64,000 bases of DNA from Frigoribacterium sp. CFBP 13712 (GTDB taxonomy: Bacteria; Actinomycetota; Actinomycetes; Actinomycetales; Microbacteriaceae). The notes under the pieces were generated by a model. It did no database searches. It was not told the DNA's origin and saw nothing but the letters and a program-made list of their open reading frames with translations. Made by a program: the position numbers and the translations under genes. Shown here one piece after another: positions 16,260-27,015 of the stretch; within the stretch, counting starts at the first letter, position 1, and each line of letters starts with the position of its first letter. Where the stretch lies: NCBI RefSeq assembly GCF_014842255.1, contig NZ_JACYVH010000003.1, positions 62,001 through 126,000 on the forward strand, given 5' to 3'.

Positions 16260-17597
16260 CTACCCGACCAGGCGCTCCGCCACCGCGTCGAGCAGGGCGT
16301 CGGCGACCTCCCGCTTCGACCCGCGGGCCTCGGCGACCTCCGCACCCTCACGGTCGATGACGATCACCGAGGTGTCGTCGGCGCCGAAGCCGGTCGTCCA
16401 TCCCACCGAGTTCAGCACGAGCAGGTCGGCGCCCTTCCGCAGCTGCTTCGTCCGACCCAGCGCCACGAGCTCGTCGCGGTCCTCCGTCGTCTCGGCGGCG
16501 AACCCCACCACGACCTGACCGTCGCGGCGAGCGGCGACGAGACCCGCGAGCACGTCGGGGTTCCGGACGAGTCGCACGGTCATCTCGTCGCCGGTGTCGT
16601 CCTTCTTGATCTTGCCGGGGGCGACCTCGGCCGGCCGGTAGTCGGCCACCGCGGCGGTCATCACGACGACGTCGTGCGCGGCCGCCTCGGCGCCCATGGC
16701 GGTCTCCAGCTCGAGCGCGGACGAGACCGGGACGACGCGGATCGTCGGTGCTGCGGCCAGCGACTGCAGCACGGCCCCGTCCAACTCGGCAGCGACGACG
16801 GTCACGTCGGCGCCTCGTCGAGCCGCGGCGAGGGCGATGGCCGCACCCTGCTTGCCTGTCGAGCGGTTTCCGATGAACCGCACCGGGTCGAGGGGTTCGC
16901 GGGTGCCGCCTGCCGACACGACCAGGCGGACGCCGGCGAGGTCGGCGACCCGCGCCTCCTCGGCTCCCGACGGATCAGCCGAGGAGGCGCGGGTCGCCAC
17001 CGCGAGGGCCGCCGCGACGATCTCGTCCGGCTCGCTCAGTCGACCCGGCCCCGAATCGCCGCCGGTGAGCGGTCCGTCGGCGGGTCCGACCACCGTCACC
17101 CCGCGTGCGCGCAGCAGCTCGATGTTGGCGACGGTCGCCGCGTTGCGCCACATCTCGGTGTGCATCGCGGGGGCGACGACGAGCGGCGCGGTGCTGGCGA
17201 GGATCGTCGTGCCGAGCAGGTCGTCCGAGAGACCGTGCGCGATCTTGGCGAGGGTGTGAGCCGTGGCGGGGGCGACGACGATCAGGTCGGCCTGCTGCCC
17301 GAGCGCGACGTGCCGCACCTGCGCCACGTCGTCGAAGACCGAGGTGCGCACGGGGTTGCGGCTGATCGCCTCGAGGGTCGGTGCGCCGACGAATCGCAGG
17401 GCCGCCTCGGTCGGCACGACGTGCACGTCGTGACCCTGCAGCACGAGCCCGCGGACGACGCCGACGGCCTTGTACGCCGCGATCCCGCCGGAGATGCCGA
17501 CCACGACGTTCAGCCGCCGCGACGATCCGGTCGAGTCGGTCGCGACGGTCGAGTCGGTCGGGTCGGCGGGGGAGTGCGGGGAGGGGTCGTGCGTCAC
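16260..17597 (-). CDS. coaBC: bifunctional phosphopantothenoylcysteine decarboxylase / phosphopantothenate-cysteine ligase
   Basis: This 445-residue two-domain enzyme performs two steps of coenzyme A synthesis. The N-terminal FMN decarboxylase (CoaC) shows NVVVGISGGIAAYKAV (~30-45), APATAHTLAKIAHGLSDDLL (~109-128) and VAPAMHTEMWRN. The C-terminal ligase (CoaB) shows VVSAGGTREPLDPVRFIGN (~227-244) and STGKQG. The lid motif reads LTGGDSGPGRL, with Gly where E. coli Dfp has its catalytic Cys; as I recall, mycobacterial enzymes look similar here. A 55-base palindromic element lies inside the gene and encodes the inter-domain linker (~201-219). GTG at 17597 is my choice, with AGGG upstream; the N-terminus is Pro/Ser/Thr-rich and uncertain. 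The gene is away from its usual rpoZ-metK position. Confidence 0.93.
   Translation of the reverse strand: MTHDPSPHSPADPTDSTVATDSTGSSRRLNVVVGISGGIAAYKAVGVVRGLVLQGHDVHVVPTEAALRFVGAPTLEAISRNPVRTSVFDDVAQVRHVALGQQADLIVVAPATAHTLAKIAHGLSDDLLGTTILASTAPLVVAPAMHTEMWRNAATVANIELLRARGVTVVGPADGPLTGGDSGPGRLSEPDEIVAAALAVATRASSADPSGAEEARVADLAGVRLVVSAGGTREPLDPVRFIGNRSTGKQGAAIALAAARRGADVTVVAAELDGAVLQSLAAAPTIRVVPVSSALELETAMGAEAAAHDVVVMTAAVADYRPAEVAPGKIKKDDTGDEMTVRLVRNPDVLAGLVAARRDGQVVVGFAAETTEDRDELVALGRTKQLRKGADLLVLNSVGWTTGFGADDTSVIVIDREGAEVAEARGSKREVADALLDAVAERLVG
16944..16998. repeat. palindromic repeat element inside coaBC
   Basis: Two 22-base arms (16944-16965 and 16977-16998) are perfect reverse complements around an 11-base spacer. 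Each arm contains CGACCCGCGCCTCCTCGG, the motif dispersed through this window. Its length of 55 bases is one base more than a multiple of three, and the gene stays in frame. It encodes the stretch ATRASSA to EEARVA between the CoaC and CoaB domains. Confidence 0.9.
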
Positions 17598-17651
17598 GGG
17601 AGTGCCCTGTCGATCGGTGCGGACGGTCGGCCGACCCGGGGCCCCGGTCGG

Positions 17652-17657
17652 TAGCGT
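17652..17657 (+). promoter_or_regulatory. candidate -10 box for the NRDE gene
   Basis: TAGCGT lies in the coaBC/NRDE divergent gap. The same string, TAGCGTTGC, precedes rel at 35315. A GCCGTGCG/CGCACGGC hairpin (17700-17721) would be in the leader. Confidence 0.35.
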
Positions 17658-17755
17658 TGCACTCCCACGATGCCGCATCTCGTGGCCGCCCGTCTGATCG
17701 CCGTGCGCGTCGCCGCACGGCGACCCCACGCGAGACACCCACCCGGAGGACCCTC

Positions 17756-18514
17756 ATGTGCACCGTCGTCGTCTCGATCGCACCCGACTCCGACTGGCCC
17801 GTGGTGTTCTTCGGGCTGCGCGACGAATCCCCCGACCGCCCGTGGGACGAGCCCGGCGCCTGGTGGCCCGAGCTCGGCGACCGGGTCACGGGCGTGCACG
17901 ACCGTGAGGCCGGGGGCGCCTGGCTGGCCGTCGCCACGCGGCCGAGCCGGGCGAGCGTCGTGCTGAACCGCCACGAGGAGCCGCCCGCGCCCGAGGGCGG
18001 CTGGGCCACGCGGGGTTCCCTCCCTCTGCGGGCCGCGGCCGACGGCGCCCTGCCCGTCGGACCGCAACGGACGCGGACCTTCAACCTGCTGACCGCGGAC
18101 CGAGGAGGCGCGACCCACTCCATCTGGGACGGCTCGGCCACCCGGTCCATCCGTCTCGACCCCGGCGTCCACATGCTGACCCACGCCGCACCCGACGATC
18201 GGAGCGTGCCCCGCGTCGATCGCTGGCTGCCCCGGTTCCGCGACGTCGCGCCTCCTTCAGGGCCTCTCGCATCGGCCGCCGCTGCCGACGCCGGCGGCGA
18301 GGGCGACTGGGCTCCGTGGCTCGATCTGATCCGCGAGAGCAGCGCCCTCGCGGCGGACGACGACGACGCGCTCATCCGCTCCGACCTGGTCGACGGGAAG
18401 CTCTTCTCGTCCCTGTCGCTGAGTGCCGTCGCGGTCTCGGCGACGAGCGTCGCCCACCGGCACATCCGGCTCGACGGCGCCCCGTCGGTGACCGAGGCGC
18501 TGGCCCGCCGCTGA
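17756..18514 (+). CDS. NRDE / TANGO2-family protein
   Basis: The 252-residue protein begins Met-Cys and matches the NRDE (TANGO2) family, named for an Asn-Arg-Asp-Glu motif in other members. The second-position Cys is probably exposed after Met removal, as in N-terminal nucleophile hydrolases. MCTVVVSIAPDSDWPVVFFGLRDES and GGAWLAVATRPSRASVVLNRHEEP are typical. A good GGAGGA ribosome site lies seven bases before ATG. Biochemical function is not established; links to haem handling have been proposed for eukaryotic relatives. It stands alone between divergent coaBC and the ABC transporter. Confidence 0.82.
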   Translation: MCTVVVSIAPDSDWPVVFFGLRDESPDRPWDEPGAWWPELGDRVTGVHDREAGGAWLAVATRPSRASVVLNRHEEPPAPEGGWATRGSLPLRAAADGALPVGPQRTRTFNLLTADRGGATHSIWDGSATRSIRLDPGVHMLTHAAPDDRSVPRVDRWLPRFRDVAPPSGPLASAAAADAGGEGDWAPWLDLIRESSALAADDDDALIRSDLVDGKLFSSLSLSAVAVSATSVAHRHIRLDGAPSVTEALARR

Positions 18515-18672
18515 CCCCCCCCGAGCTCACCACCGGGCCCACCACCGGTCCCGCCCGGAGAGTCCGATCGCAGCCGTCCCGAGGTCACGAAAGGACATCG
18601 GGAATCCCACCGCCGCCGTCGGCGTTAGGGTCGGGTGGCTCGTCCGACCCCGAGTCTCCGCAAAGGAACCCC

Positions 18673-19533
18673 GTGAAGATCACCGCCCCCCGCTCCGTCC
18701 GTCGCCTCTCCGTCGCCGGCGTCGTCGCCGCTGCAGCCCTCGCGCTGACGGCCTGCGCCCCCGCCTCGACCGACGGCGTCGTCACGCAGACCGGCGATGC
18801 GACCGCCGACACGAGCGCGGCGAAGAGCCTCGACGACATCCAGGAGTCCGGCGAGCTCGTCATCGGCACCGAGGGCACGTACCAGCCCTTCACCTACCAC
18901 GAGGGCGGCTCCGGGGCGCTCACGGGCTACGACGTCGACGTCGCCACGGCCGTCGCCGAGAAGCTCGACCTGACTCCGACCTTCGAGGAGACCCAGTTCG
19001 ACGCCCTGCTGGCCGGGCTCGACGCGGGGCGGTTCGACATCGTCGCCAACCAGATCTCGATCACCGACGAGCGTGAGGCCGGCTTCGACTTCTCGACGCC
19101 GTACACGGTGAGTCGCGGTGCGGTCATCACGGCCGCCGACAACACCGACATCACCTCGCTGGCCGACCTCGAGGGCAAGACCACCGCGCAGTCGCAGTCG
19201 AGCAACTTCTACACGACGGCCAAGGACGCCGGCGCCGACGTGCAGGTCGTCGAGGGCTGGGCCCAGTCGGTCGCCCTGCTCGAGCAGGGCCGCATCGACG
19301 CGACGGTGAACGACGAGCTGACGTTCCTCGACTACGTCAAGACGAACCCCGACAAGGCGGCCGCGATCAAGATCGCGGCGACGACCGACGACGTCTCGAA
19401 CTCGGCGCTGGTCACCACCAAGGGCAGCGACGACCTCGTCGCGGCCATCGACGACGCCCTCGCCGAGCTGAAGGCCGACGGCACTCTCGCGGAGATCTCC
19501 GACCAGTACTTCGGCCAGGACGTCAGCGAGTAG
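18673..19533 (+). CDS. amino-acid ABC transporter substrate-binding lipoprotein
   Basis: This 286-residue family 3 solute-binding protein has a lipoprotein signal; the lipobox LTAC places the acylated Cys at residue 28. The mature domain shows GELVIGTEGTYQPFTYHE, GYDVDVATAVAEKL, FDIVANQISITDEREAGFDFSTPY and DQYFGQD. It captures an amino acid outside the membrane for the permease and ATPase encoded next. The sequence resembles cystine/polar amino-acid binders of the FliY/TcyA type, but the ligand is not certain. GTG at 18673 follows AAAGGAA. The permease starts two bases after the stop, so the three genes form one operon. Confidence 0.92.
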   Translation: MKITAPRSVRRLSVAGVVAAAALALTACAPASTDGVVTQTGDATADTSAAKSLDDIQESGELVIGTEGTYQPFTYHEGGSGALTGYDVDVATAVAEKLDLTPTFEETQFDALLAGLDAGRFDIVANQISITDEREAGFDFSTPYTVSRGAVITAADNTDITSLADLEGKTTAQSQSSNFYTTAKDAGADVQVVEGWAQSVALLEQGRIDATVNDELTFLDYVKTNPDKAAAIKIAATTDDVSNSALVTTKGSDDLVAAIDDALAELKADGTLAEISDQYFGQDVSE

Positions 19534-19535
19534 TC

Positions 19536-20201
19536 GTGCAGTCCACCCTCGACCTCTTCGCGCGGTCGCTCTGGCCGATCGTGTCGGGAGCGCTCGTGGC
19601 GTCGATCCCGCTGGCGCTGATCTCGATGGCCCTGGGCCTCGTGATCGCCATCGTGATCGCGTTGATGCGACTGTCGGGGCGGATCTGGCTGGCCGGCGTC
19701 GCCCGGTTCTACACCTCGGTCATCCGCGGAACCCCGCTGCTGGTCCAGCTGTTCGTCGTCTTCTACGGTCTGCCGTCGCTCGGCATCCGACTCGACCCGT
19801 GGCCCAGCGCCATCATCGCGTTCTCGTTGAACGTGGGCGGGTACGCCGCAGAGGTCATCCGCGCGGCCATCCTCTCGGTGCCGAAGGGCCAGTGGGAGGC
19901 CGCGCACACGATCGGCATGTCGCGGGGGCTGGCGCTCCGGCGGATCATCCTGCCGCAGGCGGCCCGGGTGTCGGTGCCGCCGCTGTCGAACACGTTCATC
20001 AGCCTCGTCAAGGACACCTCGCTCGCGAGCGTCATCCTCGTCGTCGAGCTGTTCCGTCAGGCGCAGCAGATCGCTTCGGTCTCGAACGAGTTCCTCCTGA
20101 TCTACCTCGAGGCAGCCCTGGTCTACTGGGTCATCTGCCTCATCCTGTCGTTCGGACAGGACGCCCTCGAGAAGAGATTGGACCGCCACGTTGCCCGCTG
20201 A
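19536..20201 (+). CDS. amino-acid ABC transporter permease
   Basis: The 221-residue membrane protein belongs to the His/Glu/Gln/Arg/opine permease family. About five membrane segments are visible, with RFYTSVIRGTPLLVQLFVVFYGLP in the middle and the ATPase-contacting EAA loop GQWEAAHTIGMSRGLALRRI (~128-147). It would work as a homodimer, since only one permease is encoded. GTG at 19536 lies two bases after the binding-protein stop. Its 3' end overlaps the ATPase start by 11 bases. Confidence 0.92.
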   Translation: MQSTLDLFARSLWPIVSGALVASIPLALISMALGLVIAIVIALMRLSGRIWLAGVARFYTSVIRGTPLLVQLFVVFYGLPSLGIRLDPWPSAIIAFSLNVGGYAAEVIRAAILSVPKGQWEAAHTIGMSRGLALRRIILPQAARVSVPPLSNTFISLVKDTSLASVILVVELFRQAQQIASVSNEFLLIYLEAALVYWVICLILSFGQDALEKRLDRHVAR

Positions 20202-20991
20202 CGTCACCCCGCCTCCGGCATCGGGCGCCGATGCGACCGTCCTGACCGTCCGTGGTCTGCGCAAGAGCTTCGGCGAGAACGAGGTCCTCCGCGGCATCGA
20301 CCTCGACGTCCGTCGTGGTCGGGTCGTCGCCATCATCGGGCCCTCCGGCTCGGGCAAGACGACCGTCCTGCGGTCGCTGAACAGCCTCGAGGTCCCCGAC
20401 GCCGGCACGGTGACCCTCTCCGACGGCCGATCGATCGACTTCGGCGCCAAGGTCGGCAAGCGAGACCTCACGGCCCTCCGCGACCGCTCGTCGATGGTCT
20501 TCCAGCACTTCAACCTGTTCCCGCACCTGACCGTGCTGCAGAACGTCGTCGAGGGTCCGGTGCGCGTGCAGAAGCGCGACCAGGAGGAGGCGCGGGCCGA
20601 GGCCGGAACGCTCCTCGCCCGGGTGGGCCTCGCCGAGAAGGCCGACGCCTACCCCGCCGAGCTGTCCGGCGGGCAGCAGCAGCGCGTGGGCATCGTCCGC
20701 GCCCTGGCGCTCCGCCCCGAGCTGCTGCTCTTCGACGAGCCCACCTCGGCCCTCGACCCCGAGCTGGTCGGTGACGTCCTGACCGTCGTCAAGGAGCTGG
20801 CCGACGACGGCTGGACGATGATCGTCGTCACGCACGAGCTCGAGTTCGCCCGGCGCGTCGCCGACGAGCTCGTCTTCATGGACGCCGGCGTGGTCGTCGA
20901 GCGCGGACGCCCGGCCGACGTGCTGAGCCGCCCGCGCGAGGCCCGCACGCAGCAGTTCCTCCGGCGCGTGCTGAAGCCGCTCGACGACTGA
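20191..20991 (+). CDS. amino-acid ABC transporter ATP-binding protein
   Basis: This 266-residue ATPase energises the transporter. All motifs are intact: Walker [11 protein letters not shown]-loop [10 protein letters not shown], signature [10 protein letters not shown], Walker [15 protein letters not shown] and H-loop VTHE. The start is TTG at 20191, inside the end of the permease gene; no strong ribosome site is seen, so translation is probably coupled. A short Ala/Pro-rich leader precedes the domain. The family is that of GlnQ/TcyN. A motif-derived inverted repeat 18 bases past the stop may end the transcript. Confidence 0.92.
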   Translation: MPADVTPPPASGADATVLTVRGLRKSFGENEVLRGIDLDVRRGRVVAIIGPSGSGKTTVLRSLNSLEVPDAGTVTLSDGRSIDFGAKVGKRDLTALRDRSSMVFQHFNLFPHLTVLQNVVEGPVRVQKRDQEEARAEAGTLLARVGLAEKADAYPAELSGGQQQRVGIVRALALRPELLLFDEPTSALDPELVGDVLTVVKELADDGWTMIVVTHELEFARRVADELVFMDAGVVVERGRPADVLSRPREARTQQFLRRVLKPLDD

Positions 20992-21009
20992 GGCGACCGC
21001 CCGGTTACG

Positions 21010-21056
21010 ACGACCCGCGCCTCCTCGGCCCTGTGACCGCAGGAGGCGCGGGTCGT
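21010..21056. repeat. inverted repeat of the dispersed motif, possible bidirectional terminator
   Basis: Arms of 16 bases (21010-21025 and 21041-21056) are perfect reverse complements around a 15-base spacer; each holds ACCCGCGCCTCCT. It fills the 80-base gap between convergent genes. The RNA would form a strong hairpin in either direction, with no T run. It shares its arm sequence with the coaBC element. Confidence 0.85.
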
Positions 21057-21071
21057 TCCGGTCGAGCGGCC

Positions 21072-22292
21072 TCAGCCGAACAGACGGTGCGACGCGATGC
21101 GGGCGCCCTCCCCGAGGGCCGCGAGCTTCGCCACGGCGATCTGCGGGTGGATGCGTCCGCCGAGACCGCAGTCCGTCGAGGCGACGACCCGGTCGGGGCC
21201 GACCGTCGACGCGAACGCCTCGATGCGGTCGGCGACGAGCTCGGGATGCTCGACGACGTTGGTCGCGTGACTCACGACCCCGGGGGCGATCGTCTTGCCG
21301 GCGGGCAGCTCGACGTCGCGCCAGATCTTCCACTCGTGCTCGTGGCGCACGTTCGCGGCCTCGAACGAGTACGAGCCCGCGTCGATCTCGAGCATGAGGT
21401 CGACGATGTGCCGGAACTCGATGTCCGTGGTGTGCGGGCCGTGCCAGGAGCCCCAGCAGAGGTGGAATCGAACCAGCTCGGGCGGGATGCCGCGGAGGGC
21501 GTGATTCAGCGCCTCGACCCGGATGCGGGTGAACGCCCGGTAGTCGTCGATGCTCGGCTCGGGGTTGATCTGGTCCCAGTTCTCCGCGATCGAGGGGTCG
21601 TCGATCTGCACGACGAGGCCCGCGCCGGTGATGGCGAGGTACTCCTCCCGCAGCACCTCGGCCCAGGCCCAGATGTGCTCCTCCTCGGTGGCGTAGAAGT
21701 CGTTCGCGATGCGTGCTCCGCTGCCCGGCGACAGCGAGGTGATGAAGGCCGACGTGGCGTGGCCGGCCGCGACGCCGGTCGTGAGGTTGGCGATGTCGGA
21801 GGCGATGGCGCTCTGTCCGACGTAGGTCAGCGGCCCGGTCGTGCTGGGGAAGGGCGTCGCCCCCGAGCCCGTGCCGATGCCCGACGTCGGGTCGGTGTAC
21901 GCGTCGTGGAACCTCTGCCAGTCGCGCCGGTCGGGGAACGACGTCAGGCGCACGTCGCCGGGGCCCGAGCGCACCGGCTGCTGGCTGAAGATGTCCGAGC
22001 CGGTCAGCGACAGCCCGCCGACCCGCTGGAACGAGTACGACCACCAGGCGCCGTAGTCGACGGCGCTCGTCATGGCCTTGCCGTACTCGCCGTCTCCGAC
22101 GATCGTGATGCCGAGATCCTCCTGCCGGCGGACGAGGTCGGCGACGGCCGCGGTCAGCAGTTCGTCGAACTCGGGGGTCCGTTCGAGCGTGAAGCCGTCG
22201 GGCCCGAGGGCACGGGCGTCGTTGGCGGCGATGAGTTCGGGGGTGCGCGGCAGACTGCCGGCGTGACTGGTCTCGATGCGGTCAGGGCTCAT
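21072..22292 (-). CDS. MetE-like (cobalamin-independent methionine synthase family) protein
   Basis: The 406-residue protein matches the C-terminal, catalytic barrel of cobalamin-independent methionine synthase. HAGSLPRTPELI opens the domain, and candidate zinc ligands are the His and Cys in RFHLCWGSWHGPHTTD and the Cys in VASTDCGLGGR. The N-terminal half of full MetE is missing, so it belongs to the short stand-alone group whose methyl donor and acceptor are often unknown. The ATG at 22292 has an AGGG only one base away, so the start is not firm. No cobalamin riboswitch or SAM element is visible upstream. Confidence 0.83.
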   Translation of the reverse strand: MSPDRIETSHAGSLPRTPELIAANDARALGPDGFTLERTPEFDELLTAAVADLVRRQEDLGITIVGDGEYGKAMTSAVDYGAWWSYSFQRVGGLSLTGSDIFSQQPVRSGPGDVRLTSFPDRRDWQRFHDAYTDPTSGIGTGSGATPFPSTTGPLTYVGQSAIASDIANLTTGVAAGHATSAFITSLSPGSGARIANDFYATEEEHIWAWAEVLREEYLAITGAGLVVQIDDPSIAENWDQINPEPSIDDYRAFTRIRVEALNHALRGIPPELVRFHLCWGSWHGPHTTDIEFRHIVDLMLEIDAGSYSFEAANVRHEHEWKIWRDVELPAGKTIAPGVVSHATNVVEHPELVADRIEAFASTVGPDRVVASTDCGLGGRIHPQIAVAKLAALGEGARIASHRLFG

Positions 22293-22450
22293 GCCCTCAT
22301 GCTGGCCGGGCTGCGGACCCGGCGCCACCCCCTCCGCGGCGCGCGTCACACGGCGTCATGCGCCGGAGTGGTGGGAACACGCGGGGCGGCCGGGCCGTTG
22401 GGTCGTCGTACCGTCGGCGACGATCAATAGGATCGACGGGAAAGGACACC

Positions 22451-23848
22451 GTGACCCAGATCTCCGCAAGGCCCAGCCCGTCCGACGTGACCGGCCCATC
22501 CGACTCGACCGGCGCTGCCGACGCGATCGGCGCTGTCGACGCGACCCGCGCCTCCTTCGCTTCGGGGCTCTCCGAGTCCGAGGTGCAGCGTCTCCGTGCC
22601 GACTTCCCGCTGCTCGACCAGACGGTGAACGACGAGCCGCTCGCCTACCTCGACTCGGGGGCCACGGCGCAGCGACCGTCGAGCGTGCTCGACGCGGAGC
22701 GGGTGTTCCTCGAGACGATCAACTCGGCCGTGCACCGCGGCGCGCACACCCTGGCCGGTCTCGCGACCGAGGCCTTCGAAGACGCCCGGGCCACCGTCGC
22801 CGGGTTCGTCGGCGCCTCCGTCGACGAGATCGTCTGGACGGCGAACGCGACCGACGCCCTGAACCTCGTCGCCTACGGCTTCGCGAACGCGACGCACGGT
22901 CGCGGGGGAGCACCGGCCCGCCGGTTCGCCCTCCGTCCCGGCGACGAGATCGTGCTCACCGAGGCCGAGCACCACGCGAACCTGGTGCCCTGGCAGGAGC
23001 TCGCGGCGACGACCGGCGCCGTGCTCCGGTTCGTCCCCGTCGACGACGACGGCGTCTGGTCGGCCGACGACCTGATCGCGCTGCTCGGCGACCGCACCCG
23101 GATCGTGGCGTTCGCGCACGTGTCGAACGTCACCGGGCAGATCGCCGAGGTCGAGCGCCTCGTCGAGGCCGCGCACGCCGTCGACGCCCTCGTCGTGCTC
23201 GACGCCTGTCAGTCGGCGCCGCACCGACCGCTCGACCTCCCGGCCCTGGGGGTCGACTTCGCCGCCTTCTCGGGGCACAAGATGCTCGGTCCGACCGGGA
23301 TCGGCGTCCTCTACGGGCGGGCCGAGCTGCTCGACGCGCTGCCGCCGTTCAAGACGGGCGGATCGATGATCACCACCGTGACGCTCGAGGGCTCCGAGTA
23401 CCTGCCCTCGCCGCAGCGCTTCGAGGCGGGCACCCAGCCGGTGTCGCAGGCCGTGGCGCTGGCCGAAGCCGTCCGTTACCTCGAGGCCGTCGGTCTCGAT
23501 CGCATCCGCGTGCACGAAGAGACGCTCGCCGAGCGACTCGTCGCGGGTCTCGCCGCCGTCCCCGGCGTCCGCGTCGTCGGACCGCCCGCGGGCGTGGCCC
23601 GCTCCGGTCTGGCGTCATTCGTCGTCGACGGGGTGCACGCGCACGACGTCGGGCAGTACCTCGACGCCTCGGGCATCGCGGTCCGCGTGGGGCACCACTG
23701 CGCGCAGCCGCTGCACCGGCGCCTCGGCGTCGCCGCGACCACCCGCGCCAGCACGTACCTGTTCAGCACCGAGGCCGAGGTGGACCGCCTCCTCGACGGC
23801 GTCGCCGGAGTCCGGGCGTACTTCGGGGTCGAGGGGTCCGAGCGATGA
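22451..23848 (+). CDS. sufS: SufS-type cysteine desulfurase
   Basis: This 465-residue PLP enzyme removes sulfur from cysteine to form a persulfide for Fe-S assembly. The PLP Lys is in [20 protein letters not shown], the sulfur-carrying Cys in [13 protein letters not shown], and the cofactor residues in [12 protein letters not shown] and [11 protein letters not shown]. The N-terminal ~45 residues are Ser/Thr/Asp/Ala-rich and variable; they include DATRASFAS, encoded by a copy of the dispersed motif. GTG at 22451 follows AAAGGAC. The stop overlaps the sufU start as ATGA, which fits a SufS-SufU pair. Confidence 0.95.
   Translation: MTQISARPSPSDVTGPSDSTGAADAIGAVDATRASFASGLSESEVQRLRADFPLLDQTVNDEPLAYLDSGATAQRPSSVLDAERVFLETINSAVHRGAHTLAGLATEAFEDARATVAGFVGASVDEIVWTANATDALNLVAYGFANATHGRGGAPARRFALRPGDEIVLTEAEHHANLVPWQELAATTGAVLRFVPVDDDGVWSADDLIALLGDRTRIVAFAHVSNVTGQIAEVERLVEAAHAVDALVVLDACQSAPHRPLDLPALGVDFAAFSGHKMLGPTGIGVLYGRAELLDALPPFKTGGSMITTVTLEGSEYLPSPQRFEAGTQPVSQAVALAEAVRYLEAVGLDRIRVHEETLAERLVAGLAAVPGVRVVGPPAGVARSGLASFVVDGVHAHDVGQYLDASGIAVRVGHHCAQPLHRRLGVAATTRASTYLFSTEAEVDRLLDGVAGVRAYFGVEGSER
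22544..22555 (+). repeat. dispersed motif copy in sufS
   Basis: ACCCGCGCCTCC, read in frame as Thr-Arg-Ala-Ser. Confidence 0.8.
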
Positions 23849-24351
23849 GCGCCTCCCTCGACTCCCTCTACCAGCAGGTCATCCTCGATCACGCGAAGCG
23901 ACGGCACGGCGACGGCGAGCTGCTCGGCGCGCAGGCCGAGCACTTCGAGCGGAACCCCACCTGCGGCGACGAGATCACCGTCCGGCTCTCGGTCGACGAG
24001 GCCACCGGGCGCATCGACGGGTTCGCCTGGCAGGGCGCCGGCTGCTCCATCTCGATGGCGTCCGCCTCGGTCCTCAGCGAGCTGGCCCCCGGCCGCACCC
24101 TGCCCGAGCTGCGGCTGCTGATCGACGAGTACCGCTCGATGATGCGCTCCCGCGGGGCGGGCGAGCCCGACGACGAGGTGCTCGGCGACGCGGTCGCGTT
24201 CCACGGCGTCTCGAAGTTCGTCATGCGCGTCAAATGCGGGATGCTCGCCTGGGTGGCCGCCGAGGCGTGCGCGACCGAGCTCGCGGTCGTCCCGACCGGG
24301 AGGGCCGAGGAGGCGCGGGGCACGATCGATCCCGGCTCCGCGCCCGTCTAA
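23845..24351 (+). CDS. sufU: SufU sulfur-relay / Fe-S assembly protein
   Basis: The 168-residue zinc protein receives sulfur from SufS by ligand exchange. The three conserved Cys are seen in NPTCGDE (~40), [12 protein letters not shown] (~65) and KCGMLAWV (~130); the spacer typical of SufU rather than IscU is present between the second and third. It overlaps sufS by four bases. The C-terminal tail [11 protein letters not shown] is encoded partly by a copy of the dispersed motif and may be dispensable. The TAA stop is also the start of a TAAACT box ahead of thrS. Confidence 0.95.
   Translation: MSASLDSLYQQVILDHAKRRHGDGELLGAQAEHFERNPTCGDEITVRLSVDEATGRIDGFAWQGAGCSISMASASVLSELAPGRTLPELRLLIDEYRSMMRSRGAGEPDDEVLGDAVAFHGVSKFVMRVKCGMLAWVAAEACATELAVVPTGRAEEARGTIDPGSAPV
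24309..24319 (-). repeat. dispersed motif copy in sufU
   Basis: CCCGCGCCTCC on the minus strand, followed by TCGGCC; it encodes EEAR at the protein's tail. Confidence 0.7.
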
Positions 24352-24354
24352 ACT
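24349..24354 (+). promoter_or_regulatory. candidate -10 box for thrS, overlapping the sufU stop
   Basis: TAAACT begins with the sufU TAA stop and lies 36 bases before thrS. No -35 is obvious. Confidence 0.4.
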
Positions 24355-24389
24355 GGCGTGGTCCCTCCCACTTAAGGAACCTCACGACC

Positions 24390-26411
<2,022 letters not shown>

Positions 26412-26413
26412 CC

Positions 26414-26992
26414 GTGTCCGATCCTGCGGCCACCGAGGCCTCGGGCGACTTCGCCGCCGTTCCCGACGCCTTCCAACGTCTGTGGACCCCGCACCGTGCG
26501 GTCTACGTCGGGCAGGGGCAGGGCGCGCACGACGACTGCCCGTTCTGCGAGGCGCCGTCGAAGTCCGACGACGACGCGCTCATCGTCGCGCGGGGTGAGC
26601 ACGCGTACGTCGTGCTCAACCTCTTCCCCTACAACCCGGGGCACCTCCTGGTGTGCCCGTATCGCCACGTCGCGACCTACGACCTGGCGACCGTCGACGA
26701 GGTGACCGAGATCGCCGCCCTCACGCAGATCGCGATGCGGGTGCTCACCGTCGTATCGCGTGCCCAGGGGTTCAACATCGGGATGAACCAGGGCCAGGTC
26801 GGGGGAGCGGGCATCGCCGAGCACCTCCACCAGCACATCGTGCCGCGGTACGGCGGCGACTCGAACTTCTTCCCGATCATCGCCGAGACCAAGGCTGTCA
26901 CCCGACTTCTGGGCGACGTCCGCGCCGCCGTCGCCGAGGCCTGGCCCGCGACCGATCGGGCGTCGGACCCGTCGACGACCCGAGAGTCCTGA
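26414..26992 (+). CDS. HIT-domain nucleotide hydrolase or phosphorylase
   Basis: The 192-residue protein carries the histidine triad HLHQHIVPR (~137-145), with the central catalytic His, and an N-terminal CPFCEA pair that may bind zinc. [18 protein letters not shown] and [19 protein letters not shown] are typical of actinobacterial HIT proteins often annotated as AP4A phosphorylase-like. It would act on adenylylated nucleotides or conjugates. GTG at 26414 lies two bases after thrS; a link to clearing AP4A made by tRNA synthetases is plausible but inferred. Exact substrate unknown. Confidence 0.88.
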   Translation: MSDPAATEASGDFAAVPDAFQRLWTPHRAVYVGQGQGAHDDCPFCEAPSKSDDDALIVARGEHAYVVLNLFPYNPGHLLVCPYRHVATYDLATVDEVTEIAALTQIAMRVLTVVSRAQGFNIGMNQGQVGGAGIAEHLHQHIVPRYGGDSNFFPIIAETKAVTRLLGDVRAAVAEAWPATDRASDPSTTRES

Positions 26993-26999
26993 ACAGCCC

Positions 27000-27005
27000 T
27001 AGAAT
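27000..27005 (+). promoter_or_regulatory. candidate -10 box of pdxS
   Basis: TAGAAT lies ten bases before the pdxS ATG at 27016. Transcription would start almost at the gene, although GGAAGG could still serve as ribosome site. Confidence 0.45.
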
Positions 27006-27015
27006 GGAAGGCATC

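Noticed and set aside
16179-17738. Alternative upstream starts of coaBC as a fused extra domain
   Set aside because: The 47 residues before 17597 are low-complexity, and the codons overlap the divergent NRDE promoter region.
22293-22450. Cobalamin riboswitch for the MetE-like gene
   Set aside because: No B12-box or long structured leader is seen; the small GGCG/CGCC hairpin there is too short.
24352-24389. T-box leader for thrS
   Set aside because: The gap is under 40 bases and has no T-box sequence or stem structure.
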